From Ilex aquifolium (lineage: Eukaryota; Streptophyta; Magnoliopsida; Aquifoliales; Aquifoliaceae): 64,000 nucleotides of DNA. A program made the position numbers and the translations under genes. Location of the stretch: contig OX637398.1 in NCBI GenBank assembly GCA_951799425.1, positions 1,860,001 to 1,924,000 on the forward strand. Reading direction: 5' to 3'. Below, one piece after another: positions 23,861 to 37,688 of the stretch (position 1 is its first letter; each line of letters opens with the position of its first letter). The notes beneath the pieces are model-generated. The model was not told where the DNA came from, searched no databases, and worked only from the letters and a program-made list of their open reading frames with translations.

Positions 23861-24989
23861 CCAAGGAGCCGCTCTCTCTGTGTCTCTCGCTCTGTATTGA
23901 GTCTATTGACCGTAGCTCACTACAGAGTACAGAGGCCTCACCGCAGGTAAATCCTTGTTCCCGAAGTATATGTATATAGAGGATTGTCGCTCATCTTTGT
24001 GTACTTTTTGTTGGGTAAATTGGCTTCGGGTATTTGCTATTTTGACTCGAACTCTTTTTGTTTCTCTTGATAACTGAATGTCAATACAACTCCTAAATTG
24101 TTAAATTTTCAGTTTTGTCTCAACTTTTTGTAAGTACCTGAGTTGGATAATGTCGTCTGATTTTGGTGGTGGTTATGTAGTATGCCATGCCTATAAGGTG
24201 TTCGGCGAAATGCGTCCTGTACTCGCACACAAGAAAGGTCTCACTGATTGTAATGTGGAATTTTGAATCCTTTCGATTAAATGTTGTTGCAAAAAAATGC
24301 AAAATATCATGGTGGTCAGCTTGTTAATATGAATCTACGGATTCAGAATCCCAATTCCAATTCCAAATCATTGCTTTAACATGCAACCTCAACATGAATT
24401 TTTGAATTCTATCTTGTTAGATTAGACTTCTTTGCACAAATTAGGGGATGCGGTAACATCACTAGATAGTTGAAAAAAAAACAAGGGTTTTCATCAATTG
24501 TTATGCCTTTATATAATTATACTGTAAAAAAGATCTGCAACTCATGAGATCGTCATCTTTAGAAATTCGTTTGGATTCAGGTTTTCGTTATAGTTTATAT
24601 ATATTTTTGTACAAGTGTAGCTGTTTTTCTCAATACTCTTTCTACAAGTTTCCATGTGCATTTGTTTGAGTCAAATTTTGATCACAAGTGATTGCTGGAA
24701 CTATTTATATGACATGCCATCCCCTACCAATAAAACTGATATATTTTCCAAGCATTGTATATATGAAGTTTGGGTTCCAATGCTGGAATTAGAGAATTAT
24801 TCATGGATCAATTACATGTAATTGAAAGTGTCAGGACCACAAAATAAACAATTATTTTGGGTTCTAGTGATCTGATTTTACAATTATATAACTAATATGA
24901 ACTGTTTGACATTTATTATTTTCTCCTTTAACTCTGTTGTTCTGCTTGTATTTCGTTTCTGATTTTTTATTTTCACAAGTTGAATGCAG
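23861..24989 (+). other. EMB506 5' non-coding exon and leader intron (predicted)
   Basis: A CT-rich leader ends at a good donor (CCGCAG/GTAAAT, 23946/23947). The next acceptor (TGAATGCAG at 24989) lies 7 bases before the EMB506 start codon. The intervening 1.04 kb is T-rich and holds no conserved frame, so a long 5' UTR intron is the simplest reading. The transcription start itself is not visible. Confidence 0.55.
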
Positions 24990-24996
24990 TTAGAAT

Positions 24997-27558
24997 ATGA
25001 TTCTGTCATTGGGTACTACAACTTTCCCTTCAACAAAACTGCCTCCAGTTTCAGTTGCTGCACCAACTTTTAGCAGCAGCACCATTCTTTTCAAAGTAAA
25101 CAGTTATTCAAGGGCTACACGATTTCATTTTCGTGATGTTGGGATACATCCACAACCAAAAGGAGGGATTCATGCTGTAGTTTCTTCCTTTCCAAACCAC
25201 CAAGGAATTTGGGAAGATCCTGATGATGGTAGTGGAAGTGAATATGAAGATGAAGATGAAGATGAGGAAGTGGAAGAAAATGATTTGGATTTTGAGAGCG
25301 ACTGGGAAGCAGAAAGAGATGCTTCAGCTACAACTAGCAGTGTTGATCAGTTGTCGACAAGCAAGTATGATGAGGATCTTGTGACAGGTTTTTTAGTTAT
25401 CTCTTACCTGTTTTTTAATAAGAAATGGTTACTTTTATTGATGAAAAGATCAGTACATCAGAAAAGCAAAAGAGGGTGAGCAAAAATTAAAACTATGTTC
25501 CCTTCAAAACGTTCTTTTTTCTTGTCACGTTTCATTTGGAGATCCTCCAAAGTTAGATGATGTACCTCACAGGATTCAGTATGTTGTTTGTCAAAATGAT
25601 TTCCCTAACAATTGCAGAATCTGTAACATACGGCATGATGAATCCAGTTAAGTTTTGACTCACTTATATTGGTTCTAGATATTTGTTTATCTGGCATAAG
25701 CTGTTGAAGAATTATGGTTTTCTATTTAGAAAGTTAGCAATATTAAAGTGTAAATTGGTTTATCAGATGATTTGTCTGGTTAATTAACTTATGCTTCCAT
25801 TTCCAGTCTTCATCTCGAAAAATTTTGCATGCTCTTATTCTTAACAAATAAAAGTAATGCTTTTGCTCAGCTACTGAGAGTTACATATCTATTGTGTTAG
25901 CCTGGACGGGTTTACTTTTGAGTTTTTTCTGGCACACATTTTTGGATTTGGATTCTTTCGGCTTTTAGCTGAGGACCATGTAACTGGTACAGTGTTCTCT
26001 AATTCCTCCAGAGGTTGAACAGCTTTTGGGACCAGAAGAAAGAGAAATTTTGAAACAGAATGAAACTCCTAACCTGGAGAAAATATCAACTGTAAGTTTG
26101 ATAATATCGAGCAGTCTTCTCTTACAAATGATATTTATTCGTGTCTTAGTCGTCTTACCTCATAGAATAACTATCGACAAAATGGAACATTTTATCTACA
26201 AGAAAGATACTGGAGTATGCCTGTTGACTAACCTGAGGACCATTTCATCGATTCTTTAAAATCTTGCAACTTTGTAACCAGGTCAAATGGAACCACCTCC
26301 ATAGTCTTGCGATGGCAGGGCAGATACATTTCATGGACAAGCTTCTTGAAAATGGGGTTGATGTTGACCTTGTTGATAAGGTAACATTTTTCCATACCCC
26401 CTCCTCCCATCCAAAAAAAGTCTGGAGCCCGTTCTGATTTAAATTGGTGAACCAGGATGGTTTGACCGCTCTTCATAAAGCAATTATAGGCAAAAAGGAG
26501 GCAGTCATCAGTCACCTTTTAAGAAAAAGTGCAAGTCCTCACGTCAGAGATCTGGTATGGATGATTTTGATTTATTGATATTTCTTGCCTTTTTTGTTTG
26601 ACTTCAAAGTGACTATGGTTTTTTTTCTTCTGTAACAGGATGGTGCTACTCCACTTCATTATGCAGTTCAAGTGGGTGCCAGGCAAACTGTGAAGTTATT
26701 GATCAAATACAAGGTCGATGTGAATGTTGCTGATAATGTGAGTACAGTTTTTTTCATAATTCTCTTTTCTGGGGTGAGTAAGCAATTTTTTTTAATTGTT
26801 CTCGTCAAGTATTAGTATCAAAACTTCATTCCATAAATTTTATTCACAGGAAGGTTGGACTCCATTGCATGTCGCCATACAAAGTAGAAATAGAGACATA
26901 GCAAAAATTTTGTTGGTTAATGGAGCAGACAAGACCAGAAGGAATAAGGTAGTATTGTACCACTATATGTGGATGGTTTAAGTCAATATCTCTCATGCTA
27001 GGTTGATATATGTGACTTGTTATCTTTCATGCTTTGAGGAACACATTGTCTTTGCAAAGCTCCATGAGTTCCTTAATTTAATTTCTATGTGGTTGGTCTT
27101 TGGTCATGTATGTCTTAGCTTTGTACCCAAACTATTAGTCATTAGGCTGCCTAAGGTCTGACCTTAGTGATAAGTTGAAAGAAGGGATAAAAGCTTATAG
27201 TTCAGACCAAACCTTTGCCTGAATTATAGGTCAACATAGAAGATACAAAATGGCCATTATACAATAATGGCCTGTGTTTCATCTCATCTCTACTTGAGCT
27301 GAAGATTTGAGGGCACAATTCCCTGACTGTAATCTGGTTTATAATTTAGTAAATTATTGTGACATCAAAATGCTTATATAAGTCACATCCATGCATTTCA
27401 ACTTTCTGATCTGAGGGAAGTTGATTTACCATTTTTGCCTTGAAATGTTTCAGGATGGGAAAACACCTCTCGACCTAAGCTTATGTTATGGGAAGGATTT
27501 CAAGTCTTATGACCTTGCCAAGTTACTGAAGCTCGTACCAGCTAACAGAGATCAGTGA
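24997..27558 (+). CDS. EMB506: EMB506-type chloroplast ankyrin-repeat protein
   Basis: EMB506 and its partner AKRP are plastid ankyrin proteins needed for chloroplast differentiation and embryo development. Seven exons: 24997-25387, 26012-26091, 26282-26380, 26456-26554, 26639-26737, 26850-26948, 27454-27558, giving 323 residues. Residues 1-60 are a Ser/Thr-rich transit peptide. The conserved [18 protein letters not shown] block and an acidic stretch follow, then [14 protein letters not shown] and five ankyrin repeats ([46 protein letters not shown]). Exons 3 to 6 are each exactly 99 bases, one 33-residue repeat per exon, all phase 0. The length fits EMB506 better than the longer AKRP. No lesion is seen. 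Confidence 0.9.
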
Positions 27559-28070
27559 GTGGAGGCGTGCATTCTGCTACTTTGGAATAGAATTGATTGC
27601 TATGGTTGCATATGATGTTACGGTCTCTGACTACGAAGTTTCTACACGAGGAAAATCAACTGCATGTCTGTATGTATCTACAGGCGGAATCAGTGAAAAT
27701 GCATCTATTTTGAGACAGATAGAGTTGTTTTGTATATGTTGCTTCAATGACATGATCAATTTGTTTATTTGTGGATAAATCAGAGAGTTTGATTCCGAAA
27801 TTGCAGAGGCTTGGTTTGACCAATCTATCCGCTGAGTATTGGGAACAGCCTAGAATGCTTACTCCTGGGAATTATATTAGTACATAAATGGCTGAAGTTT
27901 CTCAGGGCATTTTGAGTAAAAGATGATTCCGTTCTTCTTCCTGCCCAAACTCTCGTTTTCCTCCCGCTATATTTATTTTATTGGCTACTGCTATGCACAT
28001 TAAATTTCCTGTCAGATTCTCTTGTATAAATAACACCATAGTGTGTGTATGTAGTCCCCAATGGACAACC

Positions 28071-28101
<31 letters not shown>

Positions 28102-28931
28102 ACACACACACACAACACCCTGGCATTGAGGGTGGTTTGGGTTGCTGCCTATTAATTCTTAGAAGGGTTTTGGTAACTCATATACTCTTCATATAAGTAT
28201 TTTGTGGAAATGGGAGGAAATATTGCGGTGTCATTGTCAAATTGGTGAGACTACCACTACAATCTTGCTGTCATGCTCATGTGGCTGTCACACCAAACAA
28301 TTTCTCCGGGGGGGTTGCGTAAATCATTCAAGTTTTTTAACTTTCATTTTTTTAGTTCAAATATCCAAAAATTTTAGCCCGATTAAACACAAAATTTACT
28401 TAGTTGACTTGCTTAGGAAAATCGATTCCCAGTTTTTTTTTTTTCACTTTCAAACTATAGTGGTGAGATTTGAATATTGACGTTTACTTTGAATAATCTC
28501 AGCTTTAAAACCGTGGCTAATCCGTCACTATCAATTTATTTTTTCAAATTGATAACCAAGAGTATCGGGACTGGCCCATATACAAACTGTAAAGCTTGAA
28601 AATAGTTGGGCTCTAATGGTCCAAACTGTTGGGCTTCTAAACTCCGATTTCTGGACTCTCGAAGTCACGTCCCATCATCACTTTCCCGCCAAAAGGCCCA
28701 GATATGTACACCGTGGTCATTGTCTTTACATAGCTTTTAGCACTTAACAGTCTCTCTCTCTCTCCTCCCGTGCTTCGAGTGATCAAAAAGGTAAATGTTT
28801 TTTTCCTTTCTCATCTCCTTTTCACCTGTTTCACAGTTCGTAGTATTCTGATTACTCTTTACCCTCGGTTTGGCTCCAAGGAAGGGGGAATTTGTGGTGG
28901 TTTGTGAAGTGAAGTTGAAAACGAAGCATCA
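27559..28931. other. EMB506 3' end and RNase HI-like gene leader
   Basis: It holds the EMB506 3' UTR, then a C-run joined to a CA microsatellite (about 28070-28112), and then the CT-rich leader of the next gene (about 28750-28790). No coding exon is seen. Confidence 0.5.
28070..28113. repeat. Poly-C tract joined to CA dinucleotide repeat
   Basis: About 18 C are followed by about a dozen CA units. The compound repeat is in the EMB506/RNase HI-like intergenic space. Confidence 0.9.
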
Positions 28932-31900
28932 ATGGGTGATGAGAAAGACGCCTTTTACGTGGTGCGGAAGGGGGACATTGTTGGCATCTACAAGAGTTTA
29001 AGCGATTTCCAAGCTCTGCTCGGATCTTCCGTAAGTATTTCATGGCATTCTAAGTTATAATCATTTGTTAATCTGTCTATTTTCCCTTTTTTTCTTGTTG
29101 CTTGGGTGCTTAATTGGTTGTTACTAGACTATAATTATGAATAATAATGCCACCCACCAAAGGGGTTTCTGTGCTTTTCTCTCTCTGTTTGTGAATTCAA
29201 TCTCATCCTGTTATGGGATGGTTCTACTTGCATTTCCGACCGAATAGGTTAGGCATTAGTGCTTGAAGTTTTGACCTAGCGTTCCAAACTCTTGCTCTCC
29301 TGGAATGATGGATATTGATCTCCCCACCACCCAAAAACAAACACTTTAATACGGTCTCTGATGAATTTTTCCCAGCACCCTGACTCTCTCCATTAAATTT
29401 GGATGTGAAAAATGAACCAAGCTGGTCCCGTTTTAGTAGCCAAGGATAACACTGCGGATTTTAACTTATCATTTCTTGCAGTTAGTCCTTATTTTTACGT
29501 GTTTGTTTATGAGAAGTTTACCCTTTTTTTGTTGTTAGGCAGTGCTTGTATTTGTATACGCTTCCAAAGCTTTTAGAAGGCACCTGCATAAATCATAAAT
29601 GTATTAATTATAAATCGTTCTCAACCCATGACCGATATGAGCTCGAATCTTCCTTTGTAACTCCTGGTATTTTTTCGTAGGGACTCCCTTTCATGCTGCA
29701 TTTTATAGGGAACCTCAAAGTGGCTTTATTTCATTATATTTCATCCATATCCCAAATTCCATATATTTAATATCCCTTTGGTGTTTTTGACGTAACATAT
29801 GTAGTTTCTAGTCTATCTCTTTCTATTTGTTTTCTATATGTAGAAAGTTTAAAAATCATCAACATATTCCATTGTATAAGCAAACAATTTATATATGGTG
29901 GCTTGTAGTTGCGTTCATGAATGACTTTTCTTTTTGCTTTTAGGTGAACAATTCTTCTGTAAGCGTGTTTAAAGGGTATCATTTGTCTAAAGAGGCTGAG
30001 ATATACCTTGCTGCTCATGGACTTAAGAATGCGATTTATTCTGTCGGTGCTCCTGCCGTGCAAGATAGTCTTTTTGGCCAACTTGTTCCCTGCCCTTTTA
30101 AGGTCAGATACTTGAGCGACTTATTAATATAATTATTTCTGATGATCATTTTCCCCCTCCTTAAGAATGGACCATCTGCATTCAATTTCTTTTGATGGTT
30201 GTTTGTCAGATTTCATAATGCTCGGTTTGGTAGATGGTCTATGATATTATCATTCTTTCCATGGGCATATGCGGCAGACTTTGTAGTGGGAATTGGGTTC
30301 TTAGCTTGAAGATGGTGTTGGATGTGTATGTTAGAAGCCCTCATATTGGCCATATGCTGTTCTGGAAAAACTTGTAACTGCAATCCAGGGGTCTCTTTAA
30401 TCATGATGTCTATACTTGGAATGTTAGATAAATGTGCTTTGTTGGTGGGTGAACTAAATGCTTTTATTTCATGTTATAAAGTAATGTCTCTTGTCCTGTT
30501 CTGCCATAATACGAAAATGTTTATATCTCATGTTATCAAGCTATGCCATTTGTGCTGTTCTGCCGTAGTATTGATCATGAAAGAGTTTATTCTTTGCAAT
30601 GAGAAGGATTCGTATCAAAGTATTGATAATGTGATTGGATTTATGGAATTGTTTCAGCAACCAGCTTTTTCAGTTAGCAAGAATTCTCCAGAAAAGAGGT
30701 TGCAGGTATTGCTTCAAACAGAAATAGTTTAAGCCAGAATATTTCACATGTCTTAGTGAAAATATTTATGTGTAAAAGTATGTTGTGAGACACATCTATG
30801 CATTTTCAAACATATATGTTCATTTGGTTTGGGAGATATTACAACTAGCTACCTAATTTTAGCACATTCCACAAACTGTCTCCAATTTCAGTTATTAAAC
30901 AACCTATATTGTGTTGGCAATGGGATGTTGTTAACCATGTCAAGGCATTGATAGGGAAAAAGCAATTGGTATTCCTATTATGGACTGGCCCTGAGGCCGA
31001 TATCATGGACATGCTCCCTTGTATAGTACACTACATCCATCTTGCTCCCTTACCCATTCAGTAGATGTGAAACCATATTCTAATATATGTACAGAACACA
31101 AATATGAGCAGAGTGTGTAGTTTATTGTCAAATAACTTGGACAAAAAACCTTTGTACGAGTTATGACCAATTTTCTAAGACCAGTTTTCTCCAGTTTGAT
31201 GCTTGTGAGCTGTGAAAATTATGTGACGAATGTAGACTAATGTCAATCAGGGGGCTAGAAGTTTAGTAATGGAAACTTGCAGTAAATCAATTCACGAGGA
31301 AAGGTTTGTTTACCATGGGTTTGTGGTAAATGAACACTTGAATTTTTATGAAATACCAATATGGGATTGGATAGATGTGAATGAGATATGCCTATTCTAT
31401 AATAAGGGGAGAAGTACTTAAAATCCCTTTAAAAATTTCTTCGATCCAAAAAACAGTTTCTTTTGTCCATCCAAAAGACTGAGAAAAATGGTTATTCTAA
31501 TTACAAATCCCAGTTGTTACCTTTTCTCCAAGCACCGCAAAAAAGAAGAAATTTTTTGACAAAAAATAATTTGATACCCTCAGACCTAAAAAACTAGAAA
31601 ACTGTAAAAGCTAACACAATGATTTCGAAAGAAGTCTTACCAAATTACTCAGCTATACTCCATGACTATTGGACCATAGACTCGCAGCTGGACTCTCTCT
31701 CTCTCTCTGTATAGCGGTTTGTATTCTTTGGATGCTAAGCTCACAAAAAGCCAGTTGTTAGATTGTCAAATTATTTATCTTGCTACATGCAGGAGAATTA
31801 TCTGCAATCACCTAAAATTATTGTATTAAACATGGAGCATATTGGCCCATGTATTTCTATTCTTCAATTTTTCAGATTACATATTTTATTCATGCTCAAA

Positions 31901-31945
31901 TTATCAGCTGGTGGGTAACCAAGTGTGTATATGGGGGGTGATTTT

Positions 31946-31977
<32 letters not shown>

Positions 31978-34900
31978 TGAAATTTTCAATTCATTAGGAT
32001 ATAGAATATTGTTATACAAATAAGCACATTTTTATCTTTCAACGCGCGGTGAATGATTTCCGATGATGTGTGCTGTGATTATAATTTGTTGTCTCATGTA
32101 ATGCATTCTTGAGACTTGTTGATCACATAAATTTTTTTTAAAAGAATTGATTGAATCCAGAATAAATTGGATTGTAGGATCTGTAACAATATATTTGCTT
32201 GACCGTCTTTGGGATTGGTTTTTCCTATTTAATTTTTTTGCTATTGAGCAGGATGTAGTTGGATCAACTTCATTTTCTGGAAATCCTCAGACAAAGCATG
32301 TCAAGTTAGATAACTTCCTTGAAGCTCCACCTATTTCTTCTTATTGTGTAAGTTTTTATGATGAGCTTATTACCATTTGTTTTATTTTCTACTCTAACTG
32401 CTCAAGCTTTTAAAATTGCTATATCACTCAGTAACATGCTTACAAACAATATGTAAATGGTTGTCATGACTCATGCCCGATATTTTTTCCATTGGCTCCC
32501 TGAAAAGGTCTGAGAGTTTAAGTCATATGTCGGTTTTATTGTTGCCATGTCTTTTAGACTACAGCCGAGGTAGTTTTTTCCTAGGATCATGCTTCTGAGC
32601 CATTTTAGGCACATGCTGATGCAAAGGGGACCAATTTTTTTTGGGTCTTTCTTTTTGGGAGGTGGAGGGGCAGAATCAATCATATCATAAGCCGTACATC
32701 CCTCTCTATGAAAAGCAAATAACTTTATAGCGAATCCAACTATACAAATGCATAATTCCCTTTTGCATTTCAAAAGGCTCTTGCCTAGTCTTGGTCTTGC
32801 TAGTGCAGGGTGTAGGGATGTGTAGACCTGCGTCAATAGATTTGTCATTTTCCCTGATTTTTGACACTACACAGTGATGGGTAAAAGGTAATAACAACTT
32901 ATAATGACAGCTGCTAAACTGCATTACTTTTGCGGAGAACAAACACTGGCAAGTACACTCTACCTTTCTTTTATTTTAATCCCCTCAGTAACGACATTTA
33001 ATTGGCGTCTGGTTTACAATTTTGTTGTACTTGTGTTTACGTTTGATAGTCTATTTCCTGGTATATGCACAGTGCTCCTGCATTCTTGAGTTTGATGGTG
33101 CGTCAAAGGGCAATCCTGGTCTTGCTGGTGCAGGGGCTGTTCTGCGCTCAGTAGATGGAAGTCTGGTATTCATCGACTTATCTAGGCTGCTGTATATTTT
33201 GTAAAGTATAGCTCTCTAACCTTTAGGTTTGGTAGGTCTATCGATTGCGCGAAGGTGTGGGTGTTGCAACTAATAATGTCGCTGAATATAGAGGTGTGAT
33301 TCTGGGATTGAAATATGCTCTTTGGAAAGGGTATAAACACATTCGTGTTCAGGGAGACTCTAAACTAGTCTGTATGCAGGTTTTTTTCTTTCTTTATTTT
33401 TTTTTGTCAGTTTTAAAATAGTTATATGCTTGCCAGTGTCTGCTTGGCTTTGCTTCATTTTTTAATAAAGATTTTTAGTTTAATTCTATATTTGAATTTT
33501 GTTAAGCGATCCAAAATTCGAGATACTTTCATTTGATCATAATAGCATAGTCTCTTGAATAAAGAAAATCTTGTATGCATCTTCCTAGATAATTTTTTCA
33601 ACCCTTTAACTATAATTAAATATTCATCTTGCACGAGGCATGTAAAATGCTTCTAATTTTCTTAGAGGTTGAATTTGTTGCACCTCTGCATGCATTAATT
33701 GCCCTTGCAGCTTTTATTAGTAGTACTGGAAGTTCCTGTATGTAACACCATCTTCCTCCAACATAAAATCATGGTAGGCATCATAGCCATCAAACTTTTT
33801 GCTATCACCTTCACTTGTTTCGTTCTGCCTGCAGTCCCACCTTACTTCTGACTCAATCTTTCATCAATGGTGAGGCTAAAAGAGAGATTTTTTTTTTTTT
33901 ATAGTTTTTTGGGAAATAAGGAGCCACTGTTTCAGTTGTTGAAATTTGGCCCTATAACCTTGTGATAGTGGGTTTGAACCTAAGGACAGTCTTTTTGTGC
34001 AAATGATGTCAAAGGTTAAGTCTAGACTCTATACCCAATCTACTCTTTCCAGATCCCCATTAATGACGACTAAACTGGGTGTTTTCTCAAATAGTGGTTA
34101 AGGTGGAAAAGTTGCTTATAGTGAATGTTTGACCTAGTCGAATCGGTAGATTGTAAAAGTCGAGCTTATTTTTATGTGTCAGCAATGAATTTATAAGGAC
34201 TTGCAACATAAACTTCTCATGTTCCATTGTGAAATGATTGAAATTTTTGTTAAGTTATGCATGTTGAAGTCATTGGTTTTTTGGTTCCTTGGTGTTTAAT
34301 TCAAATATTAGTTTACTTCCTTTACCTGGTGCACACAAAATTGTGATAGTGAGAGGTCTCTGAATTCAGCTCTTAGTGTGGAGTCCATTGTGTCATCAAG
34401 ATATCAGCCACTTACTGATTGTGTCATCAAGATATCATCTAATTATTGATTGTGTCTATAATTTGGTTAATACATCTGTGTGACTTTTTTGGATTTCAGT
34501 CTGTGCCTGTGGTAACTCTTGCTATTTATCTCTTTTCTACAATTTTTTTATTATTATTTCCTTTTTATATAATTCAGATTCAGGGTCTGTGGAAGACCAA
34601 ACACCCAAACATGGCTGAATTGTGCAAGGTGGCTAAGGAGCTTAAGGATAAATTTGCATCTTTCCAGATTAGTCATATTGACAGGGTATATACAGATCAT
34701 TGTTTTTGTCTTGTTTTGAAACACTATGCTTAGAACTAGAAATTCCCGTACAAATTTGTGTTTTTCTTTATTTTCTATGAAACACCCATAATTCCAGTGT
34801 TACTAATGGGTTATTTCATTCATGACTTTTGAAGTTTCATAAGATATGGATATTTGCCTTATTTGATGGTCTTTTCATCCTTAAGTTGGTTCTTATGATA

Positions 34901-35543
34901 GGACATGGAGGTTTGCAGAATTGGTCAAAAAGATGTTTCCTGCTAATTATGACTATAAATCTTGAAATCTGTAGTACATCTTGATGTCCATGATTTGAGC
35001 TGTGGTAGTATGAATCTCTCTGAGTGATTGTATTACTACAACTTGGAAACCTGTATGACATACTCTAATGTTGGTCATGGTCTGGGTTCTGGTTCATGAT
35101 GGCTTTCCCTTCATATATTCAGAAATTGACTATTTGACTACATGCAATTACCAAAGTGTTACTTACATATATTCGATTGGTGTTTTGGGTGTAAAATATT
35201 CAATTGTTTGGCTTATATTTTTCGGTGGCACTGATGCTTTTGCTATGACATACTAAACTTTACTTGGCAAGCTTTTCTATTATATGCCTCTTCAGTTCCC
35301 AGTTCGTCCGTAGATGATTATGTATCTTCTCTTTTCCTTTTATTCTTTCCCTTTTTTTAAGGAGATGAACACCGAAGCTGATGCTCAAGCAAACCTTGGT
35401 GTATATCTCAAAAGTGAGGACCTCCAACCTCATTTCAGTATTTTGATACTACTTCATTCTGTGATAATGTTTGCTTGTGCATGCTGATAGAACCTTGTGC
35501 CTGTGCAGATGGTGAAGTTGAAGAGGAATGTGACAAGAAATAG
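28932..35543 (+). CDS. RNase HI-like protein with N-terminal hybrid-binding domain
   Basis: RNase HI enzymes cut RNA in RNA-DNA hybrids. Nine exons: 28932-29030, 29944-30102, 30658-30705, 32252-32347, 33073-33165, 33236-33379, 34578-34685, 35362-35413, 35509-35543, giving 277 residues; all phase 0 except the last junction (phase 1). Exons 1-2 encode an N-terminal HBD/viroplasmin-type domain (FYVVRKGDIVGIYKS, VSVFKGYHLSKEAE). A linker follows (exons 3-4). The RNase H fold starts at about residue 137. Four acidic positions of the DEDD active site can be aligned: Asp in LEFDGASKGNPG, Glu in NNVAEYRG, Asp in VQGDSKLV and Asp in TEADAQAN. It resembles the plant At3g01410-type group. No transit peptide is evident at this start, so a nuclear or cytosolic place is likelier. 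Introns are long (up to 1.5 kb) and carry no defined element. Confidence 0.9.
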
Positions 35544-36750
35544 TTCAAATGCTTGGAAGCAGTAACCATTTGTTTTTGGGGTTTTGGCAAGTAGTACCAG
35601 TGGTGCCAGACATTTTGGAGCCTTTCCGTCATGTGGACCACACTTATGTGTAAAGCGATTATTATCTTCAGCTGATTGAGCTCGATGTCAAAATGTGGGA
35701 TCCTCCATGGGAACGACAAGTTCTCTTGTAAGCCACAAGGCTTTGTGCCTTATTAGTAAGTATCGAATTTAGTTTTGTACCAAGAGCTGGTAATGGAGCT
35801 GCTCACTGGATTGCAGGACCCTCTGTTAACAGTTCTCTTCCTAGGGTGTTCAGACCACCACATGCATTGTGCACTATTTTGCTTTCGGATTGTGTATTGT
35901 CACCCTCTCTAGTTTAATGTAAATGGTTTCTTATCTTGAAAATTGTTTGCACAATGTATCCAAGACAATTTATGAGAATTGTCTTCAAATCTTTTATTTG
36001 GATCTTTTTGTAGGATCAATAGGTTACTCCATTAGATCAACGAGTCACTAATTTAATCACAGAATCAATCAGGTTTTTGATTAGGCATGTTATTAGGCGT
36101 ACTTTGGTCTTAATTCAAATCAGGATATGGACTGACATTTACTATCAACAATTTACTAAATTCATTATATTAGATTACTAGTCATAATTTGTGACTGAAA
36201 ACACGATAAAATATAAGATTCGAGCGTTTAAAAAATTGATTATATTATACTAAATAGTAATTTTTTATTTCTTAATTTATTTGATTACATTATTTAAAAT
36301 TAATTTTTATCTATTATTATTTTTTAAAATAGCGTCAAAATTTTCACAAAATGCATAATTGGACAAAATTTTTTCAACACGTTTATATTATCGTGTATGG
36401 ACAATGTATGAAATAATTGAACATGTGACAGAATTGAGTAATGTGATTTTTTTAGGAAAAAATATATAAGCGATAGAAATTCAACTTCTTTCCTATCTTA
36501 TTATATATATATATATATTACTATCAGGTTTGATTACAATCCGATTTGAATTATATATTTATAGTTAATATAAATACATAATGAAATCAAGTAATTATTG
36601 ATAAGATGTATTGAATATTAGATGTAATTTGCTAAAAAAAAATTAATTTAGCTACTTGGAACAAGTCAGATTGAATATTGGATCCTTGACAAGTTCAAAT
36701 ATGGACTATAAAAATAAAATTTATTGGATAATCAGATGAATTTGAATTAG
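35544..36750. other. RNase HI-like 3' end and intergenic DNA
   Basis: The 3' UTR probably reaches about 35950 (GTTTAATGTAAATGG region). The rest is AT-rich with a short TA run near 36503-36519. No gene is seen. Confidence 0.45.
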
Positions 36751-36759
36751 AACTTTTTA

Positions 36760-37468
36760 GGGTTAATTATTTTTTTACCTCCTTGTGGTTTCGGCCAGAA
36801 GCGTCGTACCTACTTGAAGTTAAAAATTATGCACATTATCCCCTCGTACTTTATGTACCAAAGTGAAATAGTTATTTTTATCATCCAAGTTAAAGAAATT
36901 TATGATCCACACGCCAAAAACATGTTATGAGCTTTGTTTCCATTGTTTCCCTCCAAAAAAACATTGCCTAAGTGCCTAAAAATACCCTTTATAATATATG
37001 GTATAATACCCAAATAAGTAGGATATTGATCCCAAATCAAAAAACATGTAAGAAAAACGTAAGTGATTTTCGGCCCCAAATTAAAACTTCACTTGAGGGA
37101 AAAAGAGACTCAATATGTTTAATTGAAATTTGTTGATTTGTTGTCATGTTCTATTAGTTTTATGGTTAAGAGTAAATCAGATTTTAAAATATGGGTATTA
37201 CGACATTAATTGCTTCATTTTGGCACACAACTATAAAAGGATAGAGTAATCCTATTTGGACCTAAAATGCTGACATAATAATGTGGCTTCAGTGGAACCA
37301 TTGGATCAACACTAAGTTTCAATATTTGATGGAACTTACAGTCAATTCAAAGATCATAGTAAATTAGGTCAGCAAATTAAATCTCAATAACATTACTCAA
37401 AAGAATAATGTACATAATTTTAGGCGTATTTCTAGTCGAAATTACATAGGGTAAAAAGCAATTAACCC
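36760..37468. mobile_element. Mutator-like MITE with 9-bp target duplication
   Basis: The TIRs are GGGTTAATTATTTTTTTACC and, as the complement of the right end, GGGTTAATTGCTTTTTACCC. Perfect 9-bp direct copies AACTTTTTA flank it (36751-36759, 37469-37477), the size made by Mutator-like transposases. The 709-bp interior has no coding potential. It lies about 220 bp upstream of the HMA-like gene's start codon, so it could form part of that promoter. Confidence 0.9.
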
Positions 37469-37688
37469 AACTTTTTAATTAGGTTCAGATTTGAATTGAT
37501 TGAACCTTGATTCAAATCCGATTCCTTACGGCCTAGTTTTGACGGGTTTTTTTTAACCCATCTGAATCCAGGCTTCGGGGTTCACTGGCTCATCAGTTTG
37601 ATCCATCGCAAGAAGGAAGGATAGGGAAGTGTAAAAATCAACAACCTCTCGCTTGTACAGTTCCTGGAGATAAAAACTCGAAGAAACG

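Noticed and set aside
28052..28130. Possible minus-strand peptide over the C/CA tract
   Set aside because: Repeat-encoded Val/Cys/Gly run without motif.
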